Shown here in pieces: positions 35,723 through 45,047 of a stretch of 64,000 nt of DNA. Source of the DNA: Lysinibacter cavernae (GTDB taxonomy: Bacteria; Actinomycetota; Actinomycetes; Actinomycetales; Microbacteriaceae); NCBI RefSeq assembly GCF_011758565.1, contig NZ_JAAMOX010000002.1, forward strand, positions 868,001 through 932,000, written 5' to 3'. Position 1 is the stretch's first letter; the number at the start of each line of letters is the position of its first letter. The notes under the pieces are model-generated. The model saw nothing but the letters and a program-made list of their open reading frames with translations, made no database searches and had not been told where the DNA came from. A program made the translations under genes and the position numbers.

Positions 35723-37095
35723 GCCTGCTCCTTTGCTTTCTTGTGGTCGCCGAGGCGGTTGGTGGTGCGCGTGCCAAGCATGCAGATGCCGGAGAGGAAC
35801 AGCCCGAGCGAGCCGGTGAAGAACGCGGCCCACATCATGTCGACTCCTGCGAGCAGGAACGCACCAAGGAAGAACGAGCCGGCGATGCCGCCAACCGGTG
35901 CCATGACGTGCGCAACGTTGGTGCCCATTCCGCGCACGTGTGCGGGGAATGACTCGCCCATGTGGAAGAGCAGCGCCGCGTAGGGCCCCGTGAGGAAGAA
36001 CAGCGTGATCGCGTAGAACGTGATGACAAAGCCAGCATCTGCAGGGCCAAACAGCATCACCATTGAGGAGACGCCGCCGAGTACCCAGCCGAGGGTAACG
36101 GTGAGCTTGCGGCCGAGGCGGTCGCCGACCCAGCCGTGCACGAGGTAGCCGAGGAAGGCGACGGCGTTAGCCACAACAAGAATGAGGAGCGCGTTGTCAA
36201 AGGAGACGGCCTTCGCCTCGACGAGCACGGTTGTGCCAAGCACCGAGAACACCTGGATGGCCACCCAGTTGAAGAACCAGGCGAGCGAGAGGCAGATGGT
36301 GTTCATCCGCAGGTCTTTGGTGAAGACATCCTTGAGGCCGGTCTTGTAGTGGCTTGCCTCTTCGAGGTCATGTTCGGACGCGAGCGAGTTCGCGCCCTCG
36401 ATGTCGCCTGCCGAGCGGCGGCGGCGCACCTCCTGCATTGCGGCAAACGTTGGCGACTCTGGCAGACGGGCGGCGAGTGCAACAACGATGAGCGAAAGGG
36501 CAGCGGCGAAGACGAAGCTCCAACGCCATCCAATGATCGGGAGCAGGATGGCCGAAAGCCCGGCCGAGAGCAGCGCGCCAACCGGCCAGCCGGACTGCAC
36601 GAGGCTGAACATGAAGCCTCGGCTCTTTGCCTTCTTGTAGATCTCGTTGAGGTAGACGGCGTTGACCACTTCCTCTGACATCGAGAAGCCGGAGAAGGCG
36701 CGCACGATGATGAGGCTCGCTGCGCCAACGACGGCTCCAGTCAGACCGGAGGCAACCGCGCCGCCGATCATGAGCAGGATGAGCGCGCGCTTGCGCCCGA
36801 GGCGGTCAAGGATGGTGCCAACCACAAGCGACACGATAAAGACGCCAACCGTGGCGAACGTGTTGATCATGGTGGCCTGGCCGGCATCCCAACCAAAGTC
36901 GGCGGCGATGACGGGAAGGAGGGTGCCGAAGAGGGTGTAATCGTAGACGGAGGCGACCCAGGCGATGAAACAAATAACTGAAACCTGGGTGATGGTCTTT
37001 TTGGTGATGGGAACGTCCCAAGCGGCCACTTTTCCTCCCGTTGGAGGGGTTTTTGGCTGTTTTTGGGCGTCCGTCATCGCGGAAGGTGTGCTCAT
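35719..37095 (-). CDS. MFS transporter, metabolite/proton symporter type
   Basis: The protein has 458 residues with 12 likely helices, a hydrophilic N-terminus of about 30 residues and a central loop (about 215-260). Conserved loop 2-3 motif GTILDRLGRKRALI and its repeat HGWVGDRLGRKLTV mark the MFS; the general look is of the sialate/aromatic acid:H+ symporter group. It sits between the deacetylase-like hydrolase and two SDRs, so it probably imports the substrate of this operon. Confidence 0.9.
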   Translation of the reverse strand: MSTPSAMTDAQKQPKTPPTGGKVAAWDVPITKKTITQVSVICFIAWVASVYDYTLFGTLLPVIAADFGWDAGQATMINTFATVGVFIVSLVVGTILDRLGRKRALILLMIGGAVASGLTGAVVGAASLIIVRAFSGFSMSEEVVNAVYLNEIYKKAKSRGFMFSLVQSGWPVGALLSAGLSAILLPIIGWRWSFVFAAALSLIVVALAARLPESPTFAAMQEVRRRRSAGDIEGANSLASEHDLEEASHYKTGLKDVFTKDLRMNTICLSLAWFFNWVAIQVFSVLGTTVLVEAKAVSFDNALLILVVANAVAFLGYLVHGWVGDRLGRKLTVTLGWVLGGVSSMVMLFGPADAGFVITFYAITLFFLTGPYAALLFHMGESFPAHVRGMGTNVAHVMAPVGGIAGSFFLGAFLLAGVDMMWAAFFTGSLGLFLSGICMLGTRTTNRLGDHKKAKEQA

Positions 37096-37128
37096 GAGAA
37101 AAAGTCCTTGAAGTAGTGAGGCCGCGGC

Positions 37129-38007
37129 TTAGCGCGGGAACCTCTGGTTGAAATCGTGGGCGATGTGCTGCATCGTTGCGAACTCCACGCCGTCGTGGCC
37201 GCTCATGTGCTCAATCAAGCGCTCAAGCATGAGGAGGTTCTGCGGGCGCCCCGAGACATCGGGGTGGATGGTGATGGGGAACACCGCGTAATCCATCTCG
37301 CGGTAGACCCAGTCGAACTGGTCCTTCCACATCTGCTCAATGTCACGCGGGCTCACAAACCCGTGGCTGTTTGCCGATCCCTTGATGAACATCATGGGCG
37401 GCAGGTCGTCGAGGTACCAGTTGGCTGGGATCTCGATGAGGTCGGTCTCTTCGCCGCGCACGAGGGGCTTCATCCAATCGGCGGCGCGAGGGGCGTTGTA
37501 ATCGATCTTTGTCCACGAGTCGCCAACGCGCACGCGGTACGGGGTGAAATCGTTGTGCATGAGCGAGTGGTCGTAGAGGAAGCCGCGCTCAAGCAGGATC
37601 TCGTTGGTCACGTTCGAGAACTCCCACCAGGGGGCAACGTAGCCCTCTGGTTTGACGCCCGTCTTGGTGACAAACAGGTCGATGCAGTGGTCGAGCACCT
37701 CTGTTTCCTGCTCGCGGGTCATCGCGAGCGGATTTTCGTGGCTGTACCCGTGCACGCCAACTTCGTGGCCGGCCGCGACGGTTGCGTCAAACTGTTCTGG
37801 GAACGTCTCGATTGAGTGGCCAGGCCAGAACCACGTGGTTGGCAGGTCACGATCGGTCATGAGCTTGAGTAGGCGAGGAACCCCAACCTCGCCGGCAAAG
37901 AGCCCGCGCGAAATGTCGCCTGGGGAATCCTCTCCACCGTAGGAGCCGAGCCAGCCCCCAACCGCGTCGACATCGATCCCGATGCTGACATAAATCTTCT
38001 TTGACAT
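37129..38007 (-). CDS. HpPgdA/PuuE-type polysaccharide deacetylase-family hydrolase
   Basis: The protein has 292 residues. The ATG follows TAGGAGG; the upstream open frame is a shadow of the asparaginase gene. NodB-fold motifs: [20 protein letters not shown] (catalytic Asp and metal Asp), [14 protein letters not shown] (metal His), APWWEFS, and [10 protein letters not shown]. Near-colinear similarity to H. pylori HP0310 (PgdA-like), as I remember it, extends over the whole length. This subgroup does not behave like a classic peptidoglycan deacetylase, and relatives include allantoinase PuuE and cyclic-imide hydrolases. Beside an asparaginase, cleavage of a cyclic imide or amide seems more likely than wall modification. 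Confidence 0.85.
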   Translation of the reverse strand: MSKKIYVSIGIDVDAVGGWLGSYGGEDSPGDISRGLFAGEVGVPRLLKLMTDRDLPTTWFWPGHSIETFPEQFDATVAAGHEVGVHGYSHENPLAMTREQETEVLDHCIDLFVTKTGVKPEGYVAPWWEFSNVTNEILLERGFLYDHSLMHNDFTPYRVRVGDSWTKIDYNAPRAADWMKPLVRGEETDLIEIPANWYLDDLPPMMFIKGSANSHGFVSPRDIEQMWKDQFDWVYREMDYAVFPITIHPDVSGRPQNLLMLERLIEHMSGHDGVEFATMQHIAHDFNQRFPR

Positions 38008-38032
38008 GTTGCCTCCTAGAGTTGTTGCGTTG

Positions 38033-38989
38033 TTAGCGGTGCCGGGCGAAGCGCCAGGCGAAGTCTGCTCCGGTAAATCCCTGTGAAACCAGTAGAGCAG
38101 CGAGAATACGTGATTGGTAGGGGTTGAGATCGCCAGACGGAACCGCTCCGGCAGCGACCAGGTCGATACCTCCGCCGTTTCCGTACGTTGGGACGACGGG
38201 CCCCCATGGCACTCTGGTCGAGAGCACAATGGGTTTGGTCGAGGTAGCGACCAGTTCCGCGAAGCCAGGCCCGGCGTTGCCGACCCCGGTTCCTGCGATG
38301 ACAACGGCATCCGAACGGTCGAGGGCCGCCGCAAGCAGCGATGGTTCTGCGCCAGGGTAGGTGCTCACCACGTCAACAACCGCGTGATCGAATGCGTCGG
38401 TTGGAGCATCGAGGGGCGCGCGGTGGATGATGGATGCCGTTGGCACGAGCTGCCCGCCGGCGAAGTGCGCAACTTCGGTTCCGCCCGTGAACGGGGCGGC
38501 GGCCACGGTGTGGCTCTTGCGTGCGCCGCGGGCTGTGCGGACGGTGCCACTGAACGAGATGAGCGCCCCAAGGTCGCGCATGCTCGGGTCGGCTGCTGCT
38601 GCGATGGCCTCGGCAATGTTGCCTGGGCCGTCGGGGGCGTCGGAGTCTGCCGTGCGCTGCGCCCCCGTCACTACAACCGGCTTTGGCGAGTTGTGCACGA
38701 GATCGAGCAGGAAGGCGGTCTCTTCGAGGGTATCGGTGCCGTGCGTGACAACGACTCCGTCGACCTCTGGGTTCTTGACGGATGCCGCCACGCCTTCCGC
38801 GATGACGCGGAGATCTTTCAGCGTGAGTTGGTAGCTGCCGAGGGTGAGGAGGTCGCGGTGCGAAATGGCGTGCGCGCGGCCAAGCTCGGTGATGAGCTCT
38901 GCTGCGCTTGCCTCGGCAACGGCCCCTGCTGCCCCGTGTGAGCGGGACGCAATGGTGCCACCGGTGCCAAGAACTTCGATATGGGCCAC
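38033..38989 (-). CDS. Asparaginase-family amidohydrolase
   Basis: The protein has 318 residues. Both catalytic Thr motifs are seen: LGTGGTIAS (about residue 12) and [14 protein letters not shown] (about 85), with the Lys of the THGTDT...K triad region ([12 protein letters not shown]). No signal peptide, so the enzyme is cytoplasmic. It leads the five-gene operon and is divergent from lacI. It may act on L-asparagine, or on a half-amide formed by the cyclic-imide-type hydrolase downstream; the operon context favours the latter. Confidence 0.9.
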   Translation of the reverse strand: MAHIEVLGTGGTIASRSHGAAGAVAEASAAELITELGRAHAISHRDLLTLGSYQLTLKDLRVIAEGVAASVKNPEVDGVVVTHGTDTLEETAFLLDLVHNSPKPVVVTGAQRTADSDAPDGPGNIAEAIAAAADPSMRDLGALISFSGTVRTARGARKSHTVAAAPFTGGTEVAHFAGGQLVPTASIIHRAPLDAPTDAFDHAVVDVVSTYPGAEPSLLAAALDRSDAVVIAGTGVGNAGPGFAELVATSTKPIVLSTRVPWGPVVPTYGNGGGIDLVAAGAVPSGDLNPYQSRILAALLVSQGFTGADFAWRFARHR

Positions 38990-39059
38990 TTCGTTACTAC
39001 TTCCTTGTACAACTGGTCTGTGCTGGGGGTATCCGGCTGTGTGAGCCGGGAAAGAAACG

Positions 39060-39094
39060 GTTACGCAAACGTATGCCGCAAACGTTTGTGTAAC
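39060..39094. promoter_or_regulatory. Candidate LacI-type operator
   Basis: An inverted repeat GTTACGCAAACG ... CGTTTGTGTAAC (12-bp arms, one mismatch) contains the perfect palindrome CAAACGTTTG (39079-39088) with the central CG typical of LacI/GalR sites, plus a second imperfect GCAAACGTATGC (39065-39076). It lies between the divergent asparaginase operon and the lacI gene and probably controls both. Confidence 0.7.
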
Positions 39095-39183
39095 GGCGTG
39101 TGTTGATACTATGTCAAGGGATGTCGTTCACGCAACACGACTATCAGGTCTGTTGCCTGTGCCGCAGAGAATTGGAGCAACAC

Positions 39184-40185
39184 ATGGACGTCGCCGAGCC
39201 CGTCACCCTCAAAACCCTCGCGGGTGAACTGGGGCTCAACGTCTCAACCGTTTCGCGCGTGATCAACGCCGAACCGGGAACCGAAGCCAAGTGGGCCTCG
39301 CCCGAAACGATTCGCCGCATCCAGGAGCTCGCGCGTCAGCGAGGCTATGCGCGGAACCCGCACGCGGCATCCCTCCGCACCTCCCGCTCCGACCTCGTTG
39401 GCGTCATCGTTCCACGGCTACAAGACTATGTACTCGCGACCATCTACGAGGGAATCGATGCCGCGGCAGAGGCGCGCGGGCGGGTGACTGTTGTTGCGAA
39501 CTCGCTCGACGACCCCATCCGCCAGCGGCTGCGCACTGAGTCCCTGCTCGCTCGCCGCGTTGACGGGCTCATCTTTGGTGATGCCCACCAAGAATCTCCC
39601 TACCTCGATGAGCTCGCCGCGCGAGGGGTGCCGCTCACACTCGTCTCGCGACGCCGCGCAGGTCACGTCTCGGTGACCTGCGACGACGAGGCCGGCGGTC
39701 GCCTCGCCGCCGAACACCTCCTATCGACCGGCCGCCGCCGCTTTGCGGTTATTGCCGGTGCCGAATACGCCTCAACAACCCTCGACCGCGTTGGCGGATT
39801 CCTTGAGGTGCTTGCCGGGCACGGCATCGGGGCAACGGATGTTGATATCCACTACACGGGTTTTGACGCGCCGGCCGGGCAGCGGGCCATCGCCGAAATC
39901 CTTGCAGGACCTTCGCGGCCGGAAGCGGTGTTTGCGGTCAACGACTTCGCCGCAATTGGCGCAATCGGGGCTCTCCAAACACTCGGAATTTCCGTGCCGG
40001 ATGACATCGCGGTTGTTGGATACAACGACACCCCAATTGCCGAGGCAGTGAACCTGACAACCGTGCGTTCGCCGATGGTCGAGATGGGGCGCTTGGGGTT
40101 TGAGAAGTTACTTGCGCTGCTCGACAAAGAAGAAGTGCAAAGCGAGCGCTTGGCTCCGCAATTTATCGCTCGGTCAACGGCGTAG
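39184..40185 (+). CDS. LacI/GalR-family transcriptional regulator
   Basis: The protein has 333 residues from ATG 39184 after a GGAG site; an upstream in-frame ATG at 39100 overlaps the promoter region. The helix-turn-helix (TLKTLAGELGLNVSTVSRVINA, residues 8-29) and hinge (NPHAASLRTSRSDLVGVIVP) precede a periplasmic-binding-protein-like effector domain (DGLIFGDAH, FAVNDFAAIGA, VVGYNDTPIAE). It likely represses the divergent asparaginase-deacetylase-MFS-SDR operon in the absence of its ligand. Confidence 0.94.
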   Translation: MDVAEPVTLKTLAGELGLNVSTVSRVINAEPGTEAKWASPETIRRIQELARQRGYARNPHAASLRTSRSDLVGVIVPRLQDYVLATIYEGIDAAAEARGRVTVVANSLDDPIRQRLRTESLLARRVDGLIFGDAHQESPYLDELAARGVPLTLVSRRRAGHVSVTCDDEAGGRLAAEHLLSTGRRRFAVIAGAEYASTTLDRVGGFLEVLAGHGIGATDVDIHYTGFDAPAGQRAIAEILAGPSRPEAVFAVNDFAAIGAIGALQTLGISVPDDIAVVGYNDTPIAEAVNLTTVRSPMVEMGRLGFEKLLALLDKEEVQSERLAPQFIARSTA

Positions 40186-40186
40186 T

Positions 40187-40350
40187 AGCGCTTGGCTTGG
40201 GGTGGCTTGGCGTGGCTCGGCTTGGGGTTGCTAACGGTCGGGCCTGCTGCTTGGTTGGTTGGCTGATGGTCGGGACTGTTGGCCTGTTGGTTGGCTGACA
40301 GCTGGCATGTTGGTTGGCTGGCTGACGGTCTGGTCTGCCTGCCTGCCTGG
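40187..40350. repeat. Low-complexity TTGGTTGGCTGA-type degenerate repeats
   Basis: G/T-rich tract following lacI. Exact TTGGTTGGCTGA occurs at 40255-40266 and 40287-40298, and TTGGTTGGCTG at 40310-40320; spacing is irregular (32 and 23 bases), and related CTTGGC and TGGCTTGG units precede them. No coding potential is supported. Confidence 0.55.
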
Positions 40351-40422
40351 CCGACTGCGCTCGCCTGCCCCCGGTTGACCTACTCCCGTTCCAGCCCGGA
40401 TCGATTCGCCCCATGACCCCGT

Positions 40423-40484
40423 CATCCGTTCGCCCCTCGTTGCGATATTTTGGGCGATTTTTCGCAACGAGTGGCGAACGGATG
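40423..40484. repeat. Long intergenic palindrome
   Basis: Two 23-bp arms with a single mismatch (CATCCGTTCGCC-C-CTCGTTGCGA and complement) around a 16-base loop. It is the longest-armed palindrome in the window and lies upstream of the DUF1801 gene, not at an operon end only. No T-tract. Resembles a repetitive palindromic element. Confidence 0.65.
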
Positions 40485-40590
40485 CGCGGCGCGGCGCGAG
40501 ACCTGCCCGTCGTTCAAGGGCGTCGACTCCCGCACGGGGCCAAACGGGACTACATTGGGAGCACCGATTTCTGCCAGTGAAAGGATTCTG

Positions 40591-40920
40591 ATGCCGAATC
40601 TTGACGAGTTCATCGTGGGCCTCGATAGCCCGCAGCGCGAAATTTCCGAACGCCTCAGAGGGCTTCTTGATGCGGCGCTTGATTCGGCCGTTGGGCAGGT
40701 CTGGCACGGGCATCCTGTCTGGCTTGACGGGAAAACGCCAGTTGCCGGGTTCAAACCGTATCCAAAGTACGTGACGTTCATGATTTGGAATGCGTCGCCC
40801 ATCACAGATAGCTCTGACACGCTCGTGGCCGGCCCGCGAATGGCGACGATAAAGTACGCGTCGGCCGATGAGATCGACGACGCGCGAGTATCCGACTGGC
40901 TGCGGCAGTCACAGTCCTAG
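40591..40920 (+). CDS. DUF1801-domain protein
   Basis: The protein has 109 residues; ATG 40591 follows GAAAGGA, while the open frame upstream runs through the palindrome and is rejected. It matches the small DUF1801/YdhG fold: SERLRGLLDAALDSAVGQVWHGHPVWLDGKTPVAGFKPYPKYVTFMIW. Such proteins resemble frataxin-like or YjbR folds, with no firm function. Its stop overlaps the stop of the convergent amidohydrolase by a shared CTAG. Confidence 0.8.
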   Translation: MPNLDEFIVGLDSPQREISERLRGLLDAALDSAVGQVWHGHPVWLDGKTPVAGFKPYPKYVTFMIWNASPITDSSDTLVAGPRMATIKYASADEIDDARVSDWLRQSQS

Positions 40921-41834
40921 TGTGAGGGCGTTTCCACGTTGCCGGCCCCAATAGCCCGGTTGAGGCCGTAGACCTCAGTCGCGGTCCCCGAGAGGATGCT
41001 GGACTGTTCTTTGTGGCTGAGCCCGGAGAGTACGTGTGTGATCCCGTTCCAGACGGCGTCGTATCCGCCGGCAAGGATTGAAACCGGCCAGTCACTTCCG
41101 TACATGAGTCGGGCCGCGCCGAATGCCGAGACGGCGTGATCCGTGAAGGGGCGCAGGTCTTCTGGGGTCCATTGCGTGAGATTGCCAACGCTTGGGTAGA
41201 GGCCTGAGATCTTTGCGAACACCCTCGGGTGTTGTGCCACCCTATTGATGCGCTCGTTCCAGGATTCGGAGGATTTGCCCTTGATGGGCGGCTTGCCAAG
41301 GTGATCAATCACCAGAGTGAGCTCTGGATGCCGGGCCGCGATGGCATCGATCTGCTCGAGATGGGCTGGTGTTTCCGCCGGAATATCGAGCGGCAGCCCT
41401 GCATCCGCGATGAGCGAGATACCCTCGCTGACGTCGTCGCGCAGGAGCCATTCTGGGTCGCTTCGGTCGTGGATGAGGTTGCGAATACCAACGATTGCTG
41501 GGTTCTTGCGAAGCTCGCTCAGGCGTGCGGCCGCCGTTTGAGGGTCGTGCAGTGGCACGTAGCCAACGACACCAAGAATCTGCGGCACCCGAGCGGCAAC
41601 TTCGAGCATGAGGTCGGTATCTTGATCGCTGTCGTTTGCCTGCACCAGGACGGTGCCGCCGATTCCGAGGCGTTGCAGGGTTGGTGCGATTTCGCCGTGC
41701 TCAATCGTCCGAAAGATTTCGGGTTGCTCTGCGGTCGGCCAGGCGTAGGGCGCCCGCGCGAGGTCCCAGACATGCTGGTGCGAGTCGATGACAAATGGAT
41801 GTTCAGGGTTGCTGTCGTTCACGGTCTTCTCCAC
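40917..41834 (-). CDS. Amidohydrolase-2 family (fuconolactonase-like)
   Basis: The protein has 305 residues. VIDSHQHVWDLARAPYAW is the hallmark start of L-fuconolactonase/LigI-type cog3618 lactonases; LVIDHLGKPP and LMYGSDWPVSIL supply the later His and Asp. These enzymes hydrolyse sugar or aromatic lactones. It stands alone with no sugar dehydrogenase beside it. The start is the ATG giving MEKTVNDSNPEH, though the conserved part begins near residue 14. Confidence 0.88.
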   Translation of the reverse strand: MEKTVNDSNPEHPFVIDSHQHVWDLARAPYAWPTAEQPEIFRTIEHGEIAPTLQRLGIGGTVLVQANDSDQDTDLMLEVAARVPQILGVVGYVPLHDPQTAAARLSELRKNPAIVGIRNLIHDRSDPEWLLRDDVSEGISLIADAGLPLDIPAETPAHLEQIDAIAARHPELTLVIDHLGKPPIKGKSSESWNERINRVAQHPRVFAKISGLYPSVGNLTQWTPEDLRPFTDHAVSAFGAARLMYGSDWPVSILAGGYDAVWNGITHVLSGLSHKEQSSILSGTATEVYGLNRAIGAGNVETPSH

Positions 41835-42064
41835 CTCTGCGACGCACGTCAGTGTGCGCCTTGGATTTGTTGAGCTCAGCCGAGTATATACATCCGACCT
41901 CTGTGGCCAACATTATCAAAAAGGTGTTCATCTGATGGCTTTTCTGGTCCTGTCGCGGCAACCTGTCGGATCACTTGACACGCGGGGCGTGACCGAGTGA
42001 ACTACAGGAGGGGCGGTCGCGACGGTTGACGGCCGCCAGTCGCCAACGGAAGGAACCGTTCATT

Positions 42065-42577
42065 ATGACCGCAGCATCCGAACTTCTTGTGGACTCGTTC
42101 AACCGAATCCGCGAGGTTGTTGAGCACACCGTCAATCGGCTCGACTCGAACGAGCTCGCGGTTCGGCCAGCAGGCACCGGCAATAGCATCGCCTGGTTGA
42201 TATGGCATCTCACTCGAGTGCAGGATTCCCATGTTGCCGACGCCGCCGGAACGGAGCAGGTGTGGACAGCTGCAGGGTGGGCGAAGCGTTTTGGGCTCCC
42301 CTTTACTGACGAAGAGACCGGTTACGGGATGACAAGCGACGAGGTTGAACTTGTGCGTGATCTGACCGCCGAGCAGTTGGCCGGCTATCACGCCGAGGTG
42401 AACGAGCGAACGGTCGCCTATGTTTCCGGGCTGAAGGCGTCTGCCTTCGACCAGGTTGTTGACACCCGTTGGGACCCGCCAGTAACGCTCGGGGTTCGGC
42501 TCGTGAGCGTTATCGCCGATGATCTTCAGCATGCCGGCCAGGCGGCCTATGTGAAAGGGCTGTTGCCAAAGCGCTAA
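42065..42577 (+). CDS. DinB/DUF664-like (mycothiol-dependent-type) protein
   Basis: The protein has 170 residues; ATG 42065 follows GGAAGGA. A four-helix DinB bundle: SFNRIREVVEHTVNRLD, NSIAWLIWHLTRVQDSHVAD (metal His in IWHLTRVQD), and DLQHAGQAAYVKGL (second His). DinB/DUF664 proteins in actinobacteria include mycothiol- or bacillithiol-dependent transferases for detoxification. No partner gene is coupled. Confidence 0.85.
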   Translation: MTAASELLVDSFNRIREVVEHTVNRLDSNELAVRPAGTGNSIAWLIWHLTRVQDSHVADAAGTEQVWTAAGWAKRFGLPFTDEETGYGMTSDEVELVRDLTAEQLAGYHAEVNERTVAYVSGLKASAFDQVVDTRWDPPVTLGVRLVSVIADDLQHAGQAAYVKGLLPKR

Positions 42578-42589
42578 GCGGTATTGGTT

Positions 42590-42636
42590 GATTGCGCGCT
42601 GCGCGCCCCGAAGTGGAGGGCGCACAACGCGCAATC
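42590..42636. terminator. Bipartite palindrome between convergent genes
   Basis: Outer arms GATTGCGCG/CGCGCAATC and inner arms GCGCCC/GGGCGC form a long interrupted stem between the DinB and monooxygenase stops. It probably terminates both transcripts. Confidence 0.6.
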
Positions 42637-42644
42637 GAGCGGGC

Positions 42645-44036
<1,392 letters not shown>

Positions 44037-44130
44037 TCACACTCCCACTGGCTCGCGCGGCCGTTCTCGGCGCGGTTTGGCGACAATGCGCTGCGCGGCG
44101 GGGCCTTATGGGCAGAACTCCGATAGCAAT

Positions 44131-44165
44131 AAAAAACCCCTCGCGAGACAGAGCTCTGCGAAGGG
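44131..44165 (-). terminator. Intrinsic terminator in the tmm upstream region
   Basis: Read on the minus strand, CCCTTCGC pairs with GCGAGGGG (8 bp including one G-T pair), with further pairing inside, followed directly by six T. It sits 128 bases before the monooxygenase start in the same orientation, so it either ends a short upstream transcript or attenuates tmm expression. Confidence 0.7.
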
Positions 44166-44172
44166 TGGGAAG

Positions 44173-44196
44173 CTAAATGAGTTTGAGTAGAAGCAT
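44173..44196 (-). CDS. Candidate 7-residue leader peptide MLLLKLI
   Basis: ATG-CTT-CTA-CTC-AAA-CTC-ATT-TAG lies 7 bases before the terminator hairpin on the same strand. Four of seven codons are Leu, including rare-looking CTA and CTT in this GC-rich genome. The arrangement of tiny ORF, hairpin, T-tract and gene resembles ribosome-mediated attenuation. No convincing Shine-Dalgarno precedes it, so this is tentative. Confidence 0.3.
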   Translation of the reverse strand: MLLLKLI

Positions 44197-44291
44197 GTGA
44201 CGCCAGCCTATCAGTCGAGGCTGAGCGGATGTCTGCGGTGTGCCTTATGGTGGAGTCGCCCCCATTGATCTTGATGAAAGGCCCCTCTCCG

Positions 44292-44951
44292 ATGGCCAAG
44301 CTCAGCACACAACCCCCGCGCCTCGACCCCATTCGCCTCGTCAATCTTGAAGACCGCGATCTCGCCGAGGTTCGGGCTCACGATCGGCAGGAGGGCGAGC
44401 GCTACGAGGGTGCCACAATCGATGGTGCAGACCTTGCGGGGGTCACCTTCAGCGAGTGCGAGTTCGACGATGTGAGCGCCAACGAGGTTGGGTTACGTGG
44501 CGCCGCGTTTGTGGAGGTTGCGCTCCGTAGGCTCAACGCCCCAATCCTTCAGGCTCCTCGGTCACGTTTTCGCGACGTTGAGCTGCGAGACTCGCGCCTT
44601 GGCAACGCCGAGTTCTACGAGGCGAATTGGCAGTCGGTGCAGTTCACGAACTGCAAGATTGGGTTTCTCAACCTGCGCGGTGCGGTGTTAAAAGACGTAT
44701 TGTTTACCAATTGCAGCATCGACGAGATCGACCTAGGCGGCGCATCCGTCACTCGCCTGTCGTTTGTTGAGACCCAGGCAAAGACACTCGACGTCACGAG
44801 GGCAACACTTGAACATGCCGATCTCCGTGGCCTCGAAATGCGGGAATTGCACGGTCTTGAGGGGCTCAAAGGTGCCACGATGAATAGCTTCCAGGTCGCC
44901 GAGCTTGCCGCCCTGTTTGCGCAACAGCTTGGCATCAAAACCGAGAACTAG
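44292..44951 (+). CDS. Pentapeptide-repeat protein
   Basis: The protein has 219 residues from ATG 44292 (AAAGG 10 bases upstream; ATG 44274 also possible). Repeats of the A(D/N)LxG type build a right-handed quadrilateral helix: YEGATIDGADLAGVTFSEC, then AEFYEANWQSVQFTNCKIGFLNLRGAVLKDVLFTNC and LEHADLRGLEM. A helical cap closes the C-terminus (AELAALFAQQLG). Family roles include gyrase protection (Qnr-like) and scaffolding; no specific role can be assigned. Confidence 0.88.
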   Translation: MAKLSTQPPRLDPIRLVNLEDRDLAEVRAHDRQEGERYEGATIDGADLAGVTFSECEFDDVSANEVGLRGAAFVEVALRRLNAPILQAPRSRFRDVELRDSRLGNAEFYEANWQSVQFTNCKIGFLNLRGAVLKDVLFTNCSIDEIDLGGASVTRLSFVETQAKTLDVTRATLEHADLRGLEMRELHGLEGLKGATMNSFQVAELAALFAQQLGIKTEN

Positions 44952-44972
44952 GAGAGCGCCCCCAACCTCGTC

Positions 44973-45024
44973 ATTCGCCCCATCGTCCGAGCTTCGAGCC
45001 GAAGGATCGGAAGACGGGGCGAAT
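44973..45024. repeat. Intergenic palindrome
   Basis: Outer arms ATTCGCCCC/GGGGCGAAT, with further imperfect inner pairing to about 18 bp, between the convergent pentapeptide and TPR genes. Likely terminator or palindromic element. Confidence 0.55.
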
Positions 45025-45047
45025 AGATTGCCGGTGGCTGCTCCTGA

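Noticed and set aside
37129-38007. Peptidoglycan N-deacetylase for lysozyme resistance
   Set aside because: No signal peptide or membrane anchor, and the gene lies in a catabolic operon with a transporter and dehydrogenases.
40450-40590. N-terminal extension of the DUF1801 protein
   Set aside because: It would translate the palindrome; ATG 40591 has a good ribosome site and begins the conserved domain.
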